Positions 1-10,899 of a stretch of 64,000 nt of DNA are shown here, piece by piece. The stretch covers positions 10,248,001-10,312,000 of the forward strand of contig NC_053199.1 in assembly GCF_905163445.1 (NCBI RefSeq), written 5' to 3'. How positions within the stretch are numbered: the first letter of the stretch is position 1; each line of letters begins with the position of its first letter. Below the pieces are notes generated by a model. That model searched no databases. It was not told the DNA's origin and saw nothing but the letters and a program-made list of their open reading frames with translations. Made by a program: the position numbers and the translations under genes. This DNA comes from Pararge aegeria (lineage: Eukaryota > Arthropoda > Insecta > Lepidoptera > Nymphalidae).

Positions 1-1150
1 TTTCACTTTAACGCCACAACGGATAATCCGCTATATTTTGGCAGAGATATACAATATAGTCTGGAATAACTCTTAGGCTTCTTTTAATCCCGGAAAAGCA
101 AACAGCTCCTACGGGATAGCATCGCTATTTTTTCCGCGTTGTCTTTCAAAATCCGCGCAACGGAGTTTTAGATTGACGTATTTAAGTAGTATCAAATAAG
201 GCTGCAAAAACTGCAAAAAATATCCTTTTTGAGATATTCCGCCAAACGACGGAAATATGTAGTAAGTATATCGGAATTGTTTCTTTAAAGTTCTATAAAA
301 CAGTAACATACGACTACTTTTTGAAGTTGACTCATACGCAGGCGAAGACACTTGGGTTTGCTAGTATCTAATAAAAATATAATAATATATAATTAATTAT
401 TATAATAACCTCATTTCTATAATATGGTTGTGTACACCAGAAAAACTAAATATTAAGTCAGTTCTGGCACCCCCGAAGTTAGAAGTCATTCATAACATAG
501 GTTTACAGCCACCTCATACCTCATTCAACACCTTAAGTAGGTTTTATTGCGAGCCTGGATTCGAGCTGGTTCCAAGAGCGCAAGTATAAATGTACGCCGC
601 ATAAGCAGTTGAAAGTCTGCCAATTGTACGGAGGGGGTACAAGAGCGCGCTACAGATTAAGTGCTTGTCACAACTCTCACGTCATACGTCTGCCATCTTG
701 TGGAGAAATGAGGACATTTTAAATAGGCAAGTACCTACTAATAGCTCCTTCTTATAATAAAGTGCTTAGATTAAGTAAATTTATGACCAAGTGCACTTTG
801 CTTTTCATTTGAATTGCGAGAAAATAAAAAGTGATATTTATTATCTTTTTTAAAGTTATATACGAGTACGAACGTAATTTCTTTTAATCTTTACTTCACC
901 AATTTTTGATGATCTCGAAATTATATTTTGCAGAGTAGGCGTTAATAATTTAAAATAATAATGTTAAGTTAAATATTGTGTAACTAAGAATTAAAACAGT
1001 ATTGCTGATATTTATTTCAGTGCAACTTTAATATAAAAACATTTTGCATCGTTAAATTAATTCCGAATAAACAGTCCGTGTTGAAAATTCATTTGAAGTA
1101 AGTAGTAGGTACGACCAATAAATCTTAAATTATAAAAACTTTTTAACATG
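1..1150. other. Unassigned AT-rich sequence
   Basis: No coding or repeat match, except a weak tRNA-like arm (GGATTCGAGCTGG) near 552 that may be a decayed SINE. Confidence 0.5.
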
Positions 1151-1157
1151 ACGACTA

Positions 1158-1330
1158 TTTAACTGACGCAGTTGTGAGCGCTTTGGTTTTAAGTAGGCGG
1201 TCCCGTGTTCAATAGACCGGCAAATTCGGAATTTTCTCTAATCTGGTCATTGCTAGTTTCCACCCTACCGACAAAGACATGCCGCTAAGTTATTTAAAAA
1301 CCAATTAGGGGTATAGGGTTCGTTATAGTT
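1158..1330 (+). mobile_element. SINE-B, 5' part
   Basis: GACGCAGTTGTGAGCGCTTT, then AGGCGGTCCCGTGTTCAATA (decayed B box) and ACCGACAAAGACATGCCGCT. Ends after ACCAATTAGGGGTA. Confidence 0.7.
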
Positions 1331-1589
1331 TCTTTATTCCTTATATTTCACGCCAATTGTAATTATTATTAATTATTAATTTGTTCATAAGATACATCAG
1401 CAATTAATTGCAACAACATTCATATAAAAACAGTGTTAGAATTAAAAATTATGTCTAGTGCCTTTACAACAATCAATGATTGTTACTTATATTCAATCAA
1501 TATGAGTAACATTTTATTATAATATATTATTATTATCATAACAAAAAAAAAAACGAAAAAAAGTATTAGACTAGTAAACTACGTATATA

Positions 1590-1740
1590 GTGTCATCTCC
1601 TGAGAATGCTCCGGTGTCGGAGCGAAACGTGCGTAGAGAGTACATTGCTAATTGGTGTGCAGTATTGAAGATATTACAAATAACACTGTACAAATTCCCC
1701 TGCTTCTCGCGGAGTATAGTAAATTAAGCTTAAATGTCAT
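1590..1740 (+). repeat. One-armed relative of the foldback element
   Basis: TCCTGAGAATGCTCCGGTGT, GCGAAACGTGCGTAGAGAGT and CTTCTCGCGGAGTATAGTAA, ending AATTAAGCTTAA. Confidence 0.6.
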
Positions 1741-2092
1741 TTTTTATGTCTTTGATTAGACTAATTATTTTCGCAGCTACTCTGAAGTCTGTATATAGCC
1801 CAGGCCTCAATATTTTTTAACAAATGGTAGCAATTTTTGCGCGCGATAGATGGAATATTAAAGAAATACTTGAAGGCAGTCAATTATCAAAGGTGCAATT
1901 TCCGCTGAACTTTAGAATCACGGAGACTACCTGGGAAGCAATTTTTCACATTACGGGAAAGTGTCGCACGGCCGGAGGGAACATTAATGAGATCTCGCCT
2001 CTCCCACACTGTCTATGCTTCTTTATAGCTTTCGGTTTCCGTACATATTATTATTTTTAAGTTTTATTCTTCGCCCCGAGTTTCTAAGGGCC

Positions 2093-2230
2093 ATAATCTT
2101 TATCATCCGCAGCATGTTAATGTCCCACTGCTAAGCACAGGAGAGATGGTTAAAGAGCATATTCTTACCACGCTGCACCAATGCGGGTTGGTGGGCTTTG
2201 ACAACCACAAGTTTTTCATTTTTATCACAA
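2093..2230 (+). repeat. Family H dispersed repeat
   Basis: AATGTCCCACTGCTAAGCAC, then AAGAGCATATTCTTACCACG and AATGCGGGTTGGTGGGCTTT. Related scraps lie at 3960-4010, 5085-5165 and 17500-17605. Class unknown. Confidence 0.55.
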
Positions 2231-2339
2231 GTTTGTGATCATTACCTGGGCAGCTAATCGTGATCTGCGAGGCAAGAAGGTTGACACCGCCAATTCCCAA
2301 AACCCGGGCTAAAAAAAAAACAACTACAATATATAACAA

Positions 2340-2405
2340 TTATTAGCGCGACCCGGGATTCGAACCCAGGACCTCGTGACCCGTAGTTGAACATGCATCA
2401 TAATC
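2340..2405 (-). repeat. tRNA-like SINE head
   Basis: The minus strand reads CACGAGGTCCTGGGTTCG then AATCCCGGGTCGCGC, a B-box-like arm of a tRNA-derived SINE. Not a whole tRNA. Confidence 0.45.
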
Positions 2406-2409
2406 TTAA

Positions 2410-3200
2410 TTTTAATTGATAAACATCCACTGCTGGTAACTTTCGCAGGTATTTCCGCACTAACTAAAGATAAAATACTTTCTAGAAACACTATGCTCAA
2501 ATATTCTAACCATACTTCACATTTTGTAACCAAAATTATGTTAGGAATGCGAAATCATTCATGGTTTTCAATTATCCGCTCTTTTACAATCTTCCTAGGT
2601 TTCCGCAAAGACTCGATTTGTCAGTTATCCTGCGACATTACAAAAATAACAGCTTCTGTATGCGAGTGTTGATACTTCGACAAATTTTTAAGATTTGCGT
2701 ATAATTCAATGGAAAGTATTCATACGACTTTTTTTTTTTTGTCTTTTACATTTTAATTGTTCCGAATATCAGGCTGAGCTGCAGCGAATTCATATTAAGG
2801 CTCATTGTTTAACTACGGAACTTTTAAAATGAAATAAGCTTTAATAAGTTCTCACCAAGTTAATAAATCCTAGAACAGCTTCCTCAATTTTACCCTATTG
2901 ATTACCTACCAAGGCTTCAGAAGTTTCAAACTCAAGAATTCTTTAAGACTTACCCTCGATATTCTCAAACATACCTACTTATAGCAATTTTCAACTTAAC
3001 AAGACTGAAGTTATTAAGGCCAATTTAAAATACTTCGAAAACAGGTTAATTTGATTTCCAAGTGTTTGAAATTGTTCGCGATAACTCTAATTATTATTAT
3101 AAAGTGCTATAACTTCATTTTATACAATAAATACATTTTGTTGGAAACTTTTCAAGTCTATTCAGAAGAAGAACTAATTTCTTCAACTTGTAGGTAACTT
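2410..3200. other. Unassigned sequence
   Basis: Nothing recognised. Confidence 0.5.
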
Positions 3201-3204
3201 GTTA

Positions 3205-3330
3205 AGGTTGCCTGGCAGAGATCGCTATTAAGCGATAAGGCCGCCTTTTGTATTACTACTTCTTTCGATGTTTCTGTTTTTGTTACATTTTAAATGTTGT
3301 GGTATACAAATAAAGAGTTTAATAAATAGG
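3205..3330 (+). repeat. Family G: LINE 3' tail
   Basis: AAGGTTGCCTGGCAGAGATC, the hairpin TCGCTATTAAGCGATA, GGCCGCCTTTTGTAT, then AATAAAG near the end. A recurrent non-coding tail, probably of a LINE family. Confidence 0.65.
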
Positions 3331-3499
3331 TACAATAGTTATATTAACGACATCTTTTGTAAAGCTCAGTTTCCCGTATTTTAAGCTTATAAGAAGGAAA
3401 TCTGGGGTTTCATACCGTCTAGGGATTTGATTACCGTCTGGAATAAATTTGGTGCCCAAAGGGTGATCTTCCTAAATTCAATATTTCAGCAGTTTGGGC

Positions 3500-3650
3500 T
3501 TTATGTACCGACATTGACGTGCTGCTAAGCGATTTAGCGTTCCGGTACGATGTCGACACCGAGGGGTGAGGGATTAATATTACTGCTACACCCCCGTTAC
3601 CATCTAGACTGCATAATCACGTAGTTGAAAATAACAAAAAAGGTGTTCAA
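3500..3650 (+). mobile_element. SINE-B, 3' part
   Basis: Matches only the second half: ACATTGACGTGCTGCTAAGC, GTTCCGGTACGATGTCG, then CCATCTAGACTGCATAATCA. The preceding 80 bp is not recognised. Confidence 0.65.
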
Positions 3651-3959
3651 TCAGTCAATCAGGGTATTTTATAGTTATGGAAGTAAAATATTGTATGAAA
3701 TTACAATGTTAAATGTAAACAAGCATTCGAGGGTAAACAAGAAATAAGAAAAAGTCTAATCAGGTCCTTTTTATTGCCTTGTACTGTCTAATTAGCGAGG
3801 AAATGAAGGTAATTTGAAATATAAACTTCAGGCTAATGAGAGTCCCGAAATGTTACACAAAAGATATTTTACAAAGTAAACTGCGCTCCACCTGTCTGTA
3901 GGTTTGAAGCTTTGAAGGTCACTCATATAAAACGGGACATTGTACTTTCGGCAGCTTCT

Positions 3960-4010
3960 TTACAATCCACCATGCTGTTCTCATCCGGGTTGGTGGGCTT
4001 TAATGATTAT
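3960..4010 (+). repeat. Family H fragment
   Basis: ATCCACCATGCTGTTCTC then GGGTTGGTGGGCTTTAATG, the 3' part of family H. Confidence 0.4.
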
Positions 4011-4361
4011 TTATAATCAAACGTTAGTGATAGTACCAGGACCAAGGATATAAGTACCAAGAGTAAGTTCTATGTCTGTTGGTTGTTTTATTGAATAAAT
4101 ATAAATTATTGAATAAGTATGTTATCTCTTCGTTTGTGCTGGTTTCACGCAGCAATAGATCAAAAGATCACACCACGTGTGTTTTCTTTAAAAATAATGT
4201 AGCATATAGAATAGGTATAGTTTAAGAGCCGCATTTTTATATAATGTACTCTATTACCCGGGAAATTTAAATACATTTTATAGTAAAATTTTATATTATA
4301 ATAATTTTATTAGTATGCTTATATCACTGTCCTGCTCTGTTGTCGCAGTTTCTGTCAAATT

Positions 4362-4585
4362 AAAATTCAAAACTTCTTTATTCATGTAGGCCTATCACAG
4401 GCACTTATGAAGCGTTCATATGTTTACATTGTTCTAAGGAATAATGTAAACAAATTATTGGTGATAACTTCGTTCGCTAACTTAAACCTAAAGCTACGAG
4501 GGTTCCAAACGCGCCCTGGTCTAAGAAGAGCCCACAACAAACGTAGCCGGGTATTTTTTTTGTTATCACCATCTCACAGTAACTT
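4362..4585 (-). repeat. Family F dispersed repeat
   Basis: About 220 bp. Shared blocks are GAGATGGTGATAACAAAAA, CGTTTGGAACCCTCGTAGC and a terminal GAATAAAG followed by TTTTGAATTT. A translation here (4407-4649) is by-chance. It looks like a LINE 3' end or a SINE without tRNA boxes; I cannot say which. Confidence 0.7.
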
Positions 4586-4716
4586 TATATCACGCTATAA
4601 AGTTAGACAATTCACGCCCAAGCTTTTTTATCGTTCAAGTTATCTTTAACGTTATAATAGGATTTTTCTGTATGTTTACGTTTTATATAAACTTTGAACT
4701 TATTGTAAATAAAATA

Positions 4717-4965
4717 TAAATAAATATACTACGACAATACACACATCGCCATCTAGCCCCAAAGTAAGCGTACTAAGATAGCGGATGAATATATATATAT
4801 ATATTTTTAATATAATACACATAAATACTTAAATTTACAGCTAAACACCCAGACACTCAAAAACATTCACGTTCATCACACAAACATTTTCCAGTTGTAG
4901 GAATCGAACCCACGACCTTGGACTTAGAAAGCAGGGTCGCTGCCCACTGCGCCACTCGGCCGTCA
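4717..4965 (-). mobile_element. SINE-A, tRNA-derived
   Basis: The minus strand starts TGACGGCCGAGTGGCGCAGT (A-box-like), then GGGTTCGATTCC (B box) and the conserved CACAAACATTTTCCAG segment seen reversed. It ends in ATATTTATTTA. The middle carries an AT expansion (4788-4803). About 250 bp. Confidence 0.8.
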
Positions 4966-5084
4966 TTCAAAGGTAAAAGATTGCTTGCGGCTATACGGCC
5001 GCCATTGCATGCCTTTTAAAAGTTATTTCTTATTCTTGTTATATTATGTTATCTGTATTAAAGTACAATAAAGCGTTTCTTGTC

Positions 5085-5165
5085 CCAATGCTGGGCAAAA
5101 GCCTGCTCTTTCACTGAAGAGATGATTTTTAGAACATATCTACACTCGCCACGTTGCTCCAAAGA
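5085..5165 (+). repeat. Family H fragment
   Basis: CAATGCTGGGCAAAAGCCTG and TCTACACTCGCCACGTTGCT match family H with substitutions. Confidence 0.4.
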
Positions 5166-5169
5166 GAAT

Positions 5170-7380
5170 TGTCGTACTTCAAATTGAAATAAATAATGTT
5201 TATAACGCATTTTTAATTTCGTAAGACGACTCTACCAACAAGATAATATTTTTTCTTGACTCAGCATTTCTCGGCGGCGCTATCTGGGCCATATTTTAGG
5301 CACACAATAAAGTGATTTACGATGTTGAAAGAGATCTTAAGGAAAACGTGTAATTTGACTGAAGAAGCCCCTTTTATGTACTTGACCTACTGATCACCTA
5401 CTTTCAGTATTGAATCGATTGAGTTCATGCACAAAAGGAAGGTAATAATAACAAGTATTTTGCTAGAGACTATCTTTATTTTTTACAAGAAGGTGCCCGC
5501 GATTTGGTCCGCAAAGAATTTTTGATTTCCCGTAAGATAGATTGAGAAGTGTTCTTTTAGAACTATTAAAGAGAAATAATACCATGGTGCATTATTTTCG
5601 CCAAACGGTTGCGTTGCGCACGTCAAGATATTTCTTCGATAGCGAAATTCTTTCCAACACACAAAGACACACTTATTGGTATATAAATTAATAGAATCCT
5701 GCGGCCAGAAATTCGAAAAAAATACCTAGGACTTCTCACTTTGAGCACCAGATTTCTTTTCAGTGAACCAGGTAGTTCGTCAAGCTGTACTTAAGGTAGA
5801 AATTGTTAATTTCAAAATTGGCCACGCCGCAAATAAATCTGTCTTCCAGATATGAAATTGGCCTAGTAATCGCTTTTGAACGATATCTTGCTGTTTTGTG
5901 AAAATAAAATCAATATTCGATTCGGCGCCCAGCATTTTGCATCAACGCTGTTTGGTGCGGTTTTCCAACGCCGTCAAAGGAACGCTTCAATGCAACGCGT
6001 GGTTTCAGAAAAAAAATGCTGCACACAGAGGCGCTACCTAACGCTTTTCCAATTTTTCGATTTCGCCCCAAAATTCCCTATGTTTCATGTGCAAAAGCGT
6101 TCAGATACAAAAGAATTCAATACAATATTATGACAAAAATAAATATATCATGATACGTTTATGATATAACGGAAATAATCACTTATTATCTCTACTTAGA
6201 GATACATATTTGTATTTACTATCTCAAACCGCATCATCACTTAGGGCTAGGTGAGATAGGTATAAAATAAGTATTTTTGTATTTACCTATATATGACGAT
6301 ATTATATCGATATTAATTAAATTTTATATATTTTGTCTTCCGGCATCACTATAACATTTCACTTCAAATTTAAGGTACGTTTTAGTAACGCATAATTGAG
6401 TCTCTATACTTTTGATTTATGTCATACCTAAATATTTTAGGTACAGTGGAAATAATAATGTGGGTATTACTCATGATTTACATGAGGGTTCCTGTTCATT
6501 GGGACCCATTAATCTTGACACCGCTTTTGATCCCCACTCATTCTTCAAGCTATAATAGAGTTGTGGTAATTTATAAAACCAAATTATATGGATATTTTTC
6601 CTAAAACCTAGGAATAGTATTTACGTGATTCCCAGAGCAAAAAAAAAGTTTCAAAACTTTTATGTGATGTTCAACCTTAAATCTATTCAAAAAATGAAAA
6701 TTTAATAATGCATAATACATTTATATGAGTTGCCTACTTGAAATTAGAAACTTCTTATCACATCAGTTGATGAAAAAAAAACAAATAAACAAGGAAATTT
6801 ATAAAGGGCGTAAATAATTAAACTTTTGATAACTATAAATTCATATTTGTCAGACATTTTATTAAATTGATAAGGATTTTCACAAATACGATTATAATTA
6901 TTATTTAATTAATAGATAGTTCTCAAGTGACAATTACAAATTTATTTGATTAACAACCAGCAGTAACAACAATCAATCGATACACTTCAGAACTAAGATG
7001 GACTTGAACGATGCAAAGATACCGGTGTCGTAGTCGTTATCAATAGTTAAGAAAACATACCCAGCTGAACTGGAAAAGTTAATGTTGCCTTTTCTTTTAA
7101 GCCGTTTAAGAAAAAAACTAATCTTAAAAAAAGTACAAAAAAAAATTATACCTAGGATATACCTTTCAAAGAAAAAATGATAATCCACCAATGAGGTTAG
7201 AAAAGGCGTTCACAACACGTTTAATAAATACGACCGAATCAGAATCACTTGATGGATATTGACTGACGGAAATAAGGGCATCTTTCTTCATTTTATTTGT
7301 TGAGGATAAATCTAGGGGTGCTACACAAATATGCGGAATGGTATATTCAATTCAGCATTGTTTGTTGAACAACAAAATCT
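5170..7380. other. Unassigned AT-rich sequence
   Basis: The longest frame (85 codons, 5876-6133 plus strand) has no motif I know and no splice or promoter context. Nothing else seen. Confidence 0.5.
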
Positions 7381-7384
7381 ACCT

Positions 7385-7651
7385 TGACGGCCGACTGGCG
7401 CAGTGGGCAGCGACCCTGCTTTCTGAGTCCTAAACCGTGGGTTCGATTCCCACAACTGGAAAATGTTTGTGTGATGAACATGATTGTTTTTCAGTGTCTG
7501 GGTGTTTATATGTATATTATAAGTATTTATGTATATTATATTCATAATAATATTCATCAGCTATCTTAGCACCTATAACACAAGCTACGTTCACTTTAGG
7601 GTTAGATGGCGATGAGTGTATTGTCGTAGTATATTTATTTTATTTTATTTA
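7385..7651 (+). mobile_element. SINE-A, tRNA-derived, full-length
   Basis: Head TGACGGCCGACTGGCGCAGT with A box, B box GGGTTCGATTCCC about 40 bp on, then a body with TTTTTCAGTGTCTGGGTGTT and ATGGCGATGAGTGTATTGTC, ending in TATTTATTTTATTTTA. RNA polymerase III promoter boxes plus a shared non-tRNA body define a SINE. Short frames on both strands are not genes. Confidence 0.88.
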
Positions 7652-7654
7652 CCG

Positions 7655-8430
7655 TATCCAAGTCGATTCCAAGATCCTTAGTATGAGATTTCTCAAAGTT
7701 TCACGATCTTTTGTTTTTTTTTCGAATAGACCGTAATAACATCATATTAAAATTGTCCTTCCCTAACTCGTTATAGAGTCCTTATTTCCGTACTATTCGC
7801 TCAAACTTTACGAATGCCAAGTGTGCTGGATGTAGAAAGAAATGTGAACAATATTGGATTTAAAAGCAAGGGATAGTCTCCACTTTAAGTTACAGCGTTA
7901 GCGTTTTGCTAAATTGTTTTCCAAAAACTAACCAACTATTGCAAAATTACAAACCTGATACTAAGGGAGGTTAAGCTTGGCAATCATCTAGCTTCCATCC
8001 TGGAGATAGACATAAAATAATATTTGAGAAGCTTGTTAGTTATTGAGCAGTTGAGAACCTCCTCCTTTTTAGTAAGTCGGTTAAAGAAGGACATAACTCT
8101 TTAAAAATTTGAGTTGCGTGCCGGGCATTGAGTTTCGTTTCCCCGAAAGGGACTCTGAAGTCTTAAACAAGAGGCTACCACTTCTCAGTAACCATTAGTG
8201 CTGAAATAAAAATAAAAACCTTTGATCAAAACACCTAAGTCACCGAAGTTTCTGAGAAATAATTTCTGCGGAACTGTTTTATTTTCATACAAATAAAAAA
8301 TGAAAGGCCTGCCGCTTAGCCGGTTATTTTTGGAGGGCACTCTAAAAGGCTTTTCGGATTAATCTAAAAGCCGGATAAAATTTTTGTTGGAGAAACGCAT
8401 CGTGGTGGCGTCTTACCATAAAGATTATCA
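7655..8430. other. Unassigned sequence before the palindrome
   Basis: A weak Helitron-body-like phrase near 7990-8030 (TCCATCCTGGAGATAGACAT). No genes seen. Confidence 0.45.
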
Positions 8431-8436
8431 TTTAAG

Positions 8437-8490
8437 ATCATCACTTATCTATCTATTAAAGTATACTTTAATAGATAGATAAGTGATGAT
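8437..8490. repeat. 54-bp perfect palindrome
   Basis: Two 27-bp arms meet at GTA/TAC between 8463 and 8464 with no spacer and no mismatch. Each arm contains ATCTATCTATTAAAG or its complement. The next pair outward does not match. Confidence 0.95.
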
Positions 8491-8597
8491 ACGTTAAACG
8501 TCGTCTTACGTCATCATACGTTAAAAAGGTCTTAAAATGCCACAAATTACAAAGTATAAACGATAAAATTCTACTTTGGTGAATGGGGTCATCCAAG

Positions 8598-8710
8598 TAT
8601 CTGTTTGGCCGCGTGGTGAAGGCAGATCAGAATACAGTTGTCCCACTTTCGCGGGTGTCGTACGAGGCGACTGAAAGAATATTACGAAGAGCATCAACGT
8701 CCTCTGTGCT
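8598..8710 (+). repeat. Family I dispersed repeat
   Basis: GGCCGCGTGGTGAAGGCAGA, ATCAGAATACAGTTGTCCC and GGTGTCGTACGAGGCGACT. Copies of other parts lie at 43503-43745 (reversed) and 34537-34600. Class unknown. Confidence 0.5.
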
Positions 8711-8714
8711 ACTT

Positions 8715-9515
8715 GTTACAGTAATTTTATAAAGTGGGTAAATAACTAAACTTTTGATAACTATAAATTCATATAAAATCATATAAAGCCGCTATTGATG
8801 TGTTCACTTAATGCAGTGATATAACAATATTTTCAGTCATGTCAGTAATAATATTTAAAAAAAAAATATTATTAATTCATGATACCGAAAAATAATATAT
8901 TAATTTTGTCGACCTGAATTGCATGAACACTTTAAGGAGCGCTGTGTGTGCTTCTTTAATAATAAGTATCTGAGTAATAGTATTCCCAATTACACAGCAA
9001 TTTACCAAATTTATTTTGTTAGTTCTAGGTGTGTAGGTATATACTTCAAATGCTAGTTCTAAATTAAAGGCGACTCGATATAATAAAACATCGCAACATT
9101 TTAATCTCTTTAAAAGACAAAAGCAATTACGCTTGATAAAAAGTGTCTCAGTCAAGTGTAACTGAAGAGGCTATTTCTAAAGTGTCGAGCTATAATGAGT
9201 AAAATTTACGCCCACTTTCATAATGGTATCACTTTACTGGCTAATGTTTTGAAAGAAGTGAACTCAGAGACACGGGTGCTCGGGTGCAAAGGCAAACAAA
9301 AACTCGCTTTTTTAAATCTCATGAAGTCAACGTGAATTAGAACTGGGCATGAAACCTCCCAAATGTTGAACTTCAGAAAAGTACCTCAGTCTTTTTGTAA
9401 GAAAACCATTAAGCCTCCAAAAAAACCTTGTAATATTGGGGTCTGAATTAAAAAGACGGAAAACAAAACTCCGTCTAGGATGATTTGCTCAGGTAAGCTT
9501 TAAGGGCTATATCAC
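8715..9515. other. Unassigned sequence
   Basis: A 92-codon minus-strand frame (8877-9155) has no recognised motif. Nothing else seen. Confidence 0.45.
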
Positions 9516-9519
9516 GGAA

Positions 9520-9640
9520 ATAAAAGAAGAAGAAATACTTTATTGCACACAAACATCAAAATATACGTAAAATAAAGAGTAAACCAAATAAAAAGCAAGA
9601 GAGCGGGATAGTTCAAATATATAGACATACATATAAATTC
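9520..9640 (-). repeat. Family G-like LINE tail, GAA-tailed
   Basis: Reversed: AAGAAGAAGAAATACTTTAT and TGCACACAAACATC, the mirror of the 27130 tail. The 85-codon minus-strand frame here is low-complexity and not coding. Confidence 0.45.
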
Positions 9641-9939
9641 GAAAATATATAGACATACATAAACTTAGATATAATTTCAAAAACATTCTATAAACAAAAA
9701 TTTTATATATTGAAAATGTAATTACTAAAAAAAGAAATGGGATGATAATCGAGAAGAATCTTAAGAACAATAATTCTGAAAAAAAGTAATACCACACCTC
9801 TTATGATCTCCGAAATACAACTGAATAGTATGCGACGCTGTAATACCAAAAAAAATTATGAAGATTGAACATTAAATATTATATGTATATTTTGTTTTGT
9901 ATGTCGCACTAGCACGTGTCCGCAGTCGTATATTCGAAA

Positions 9940-10890
9940 CAACACATGGAAATTGAATATCGTACGTGACGATTGTATGAGTGAAACACGCGCGCAATTT
10001 TGTGTAGTAGATATTCACAGGATCTAGTTTCATTATTTTACTAGAAATGCTGAAAAATTAACAATAAGGTTTTTTGATGTGAAATATCTAGCGAGGCGGG
10101 TCCGACCGGGTGTTTCCGTGGCGACACACTGTGGTCGTAAAATCTAACGTCCCAGTTATAGGTTTTTTTCCTCAAAAAATGTGCAGACATTTTGTTTGTA
10201 TGCCTTACGTAGGTTTTAGCTAGGTTATTTCATATAGATGAAAGCGAAAAGAAGGAGTGGAACTGCACAATACCTAGATTTCAGGCACAATATTTGGTCC
10301 TACATTTCCAGTTGAACAATGGAAAGGAAGCGGAGTAGGACCTGCGAAACGTGTGTTACCAGAAGCTGTAATCTGCGTAACAGGGTATGCTTTCATCTAC
10401 ATAGCAGTGTATGTTAAGCAGCATGGCATTCATATGCAGTATGAAAAGCATGGGCGACAACACTGAGCCCTGTGAAACGCCAGCATTTATGCTAAAGCCT
10501 TTTAAAACTCGAGTTTGACAGCTTGTCTAGAAGTCCATAAGTTGTTTATTCCAATAGGAGTGCCATACATTCCTAACTCGGTTATAATACACATATTTAT
10601 AAGGAATAAGATATCGACAACACCGTCTGGTTGTTTGGGTATATAGCAAATCAAGATTAATGTGTAATGTATTATTTCCATAATTAAACTTGCTAACGTC
10701 GAATCTTTATTTATTATTAAGGATATATTATTATTTATCCTCTTAATACATGTTGAGGGAAAGCAGTATAATTGGAAACAACGCATACAAATTTAATATC
10801 GTACGTGATGATTTTATGGTTAAAATACGCCCCATATTTGTTCGGTATTCGCAACAAGATCCCTGTGGTATTTGATAGTTTTATTTTGCC
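9940..10890. repeat. Diverged direct repeat pair around a LINE scrap
   Basis: AATATCGTACGTGACGATTG at 9955 and AATATCGTACGTGATGATTT at 10796 lie in similar 90-bp contexts, about 840 bp apart. A third weak match is near 11055 (CATCGCACTTGACGATAG). The LINE RT fragment at 10371 lies between. Confidence 0.5.
10371..10493 (-). pseudogene. LINE reverse-transcriptase fragment
   Basis: The minus strand reads AGVSQGSVLSPMLFILHMNA and then CYVDES, the RT block leading to a damaged active-site box (VDES in place of ADDS). It is about 40 codons, cut at both ends, with no start codon. Jockey/CR1-like by motif. Confidence 0.7.
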
Positions 10891-10899
10891 ACACGAAAA

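Noticed and set aside
7321..7569. Short frames on both strands with WRSGQRPCFLS-like or PTAPVGRQG-like peptides
   Set aside because: Translations of the SINE-A head; the same peptides recur at each SINE-A copy.
8437..8490. CRISPR or transposon terminal repeat reading of the palindrome
   Set aside because: No spaced direct repeats, no flanking element and no spacer between arms.
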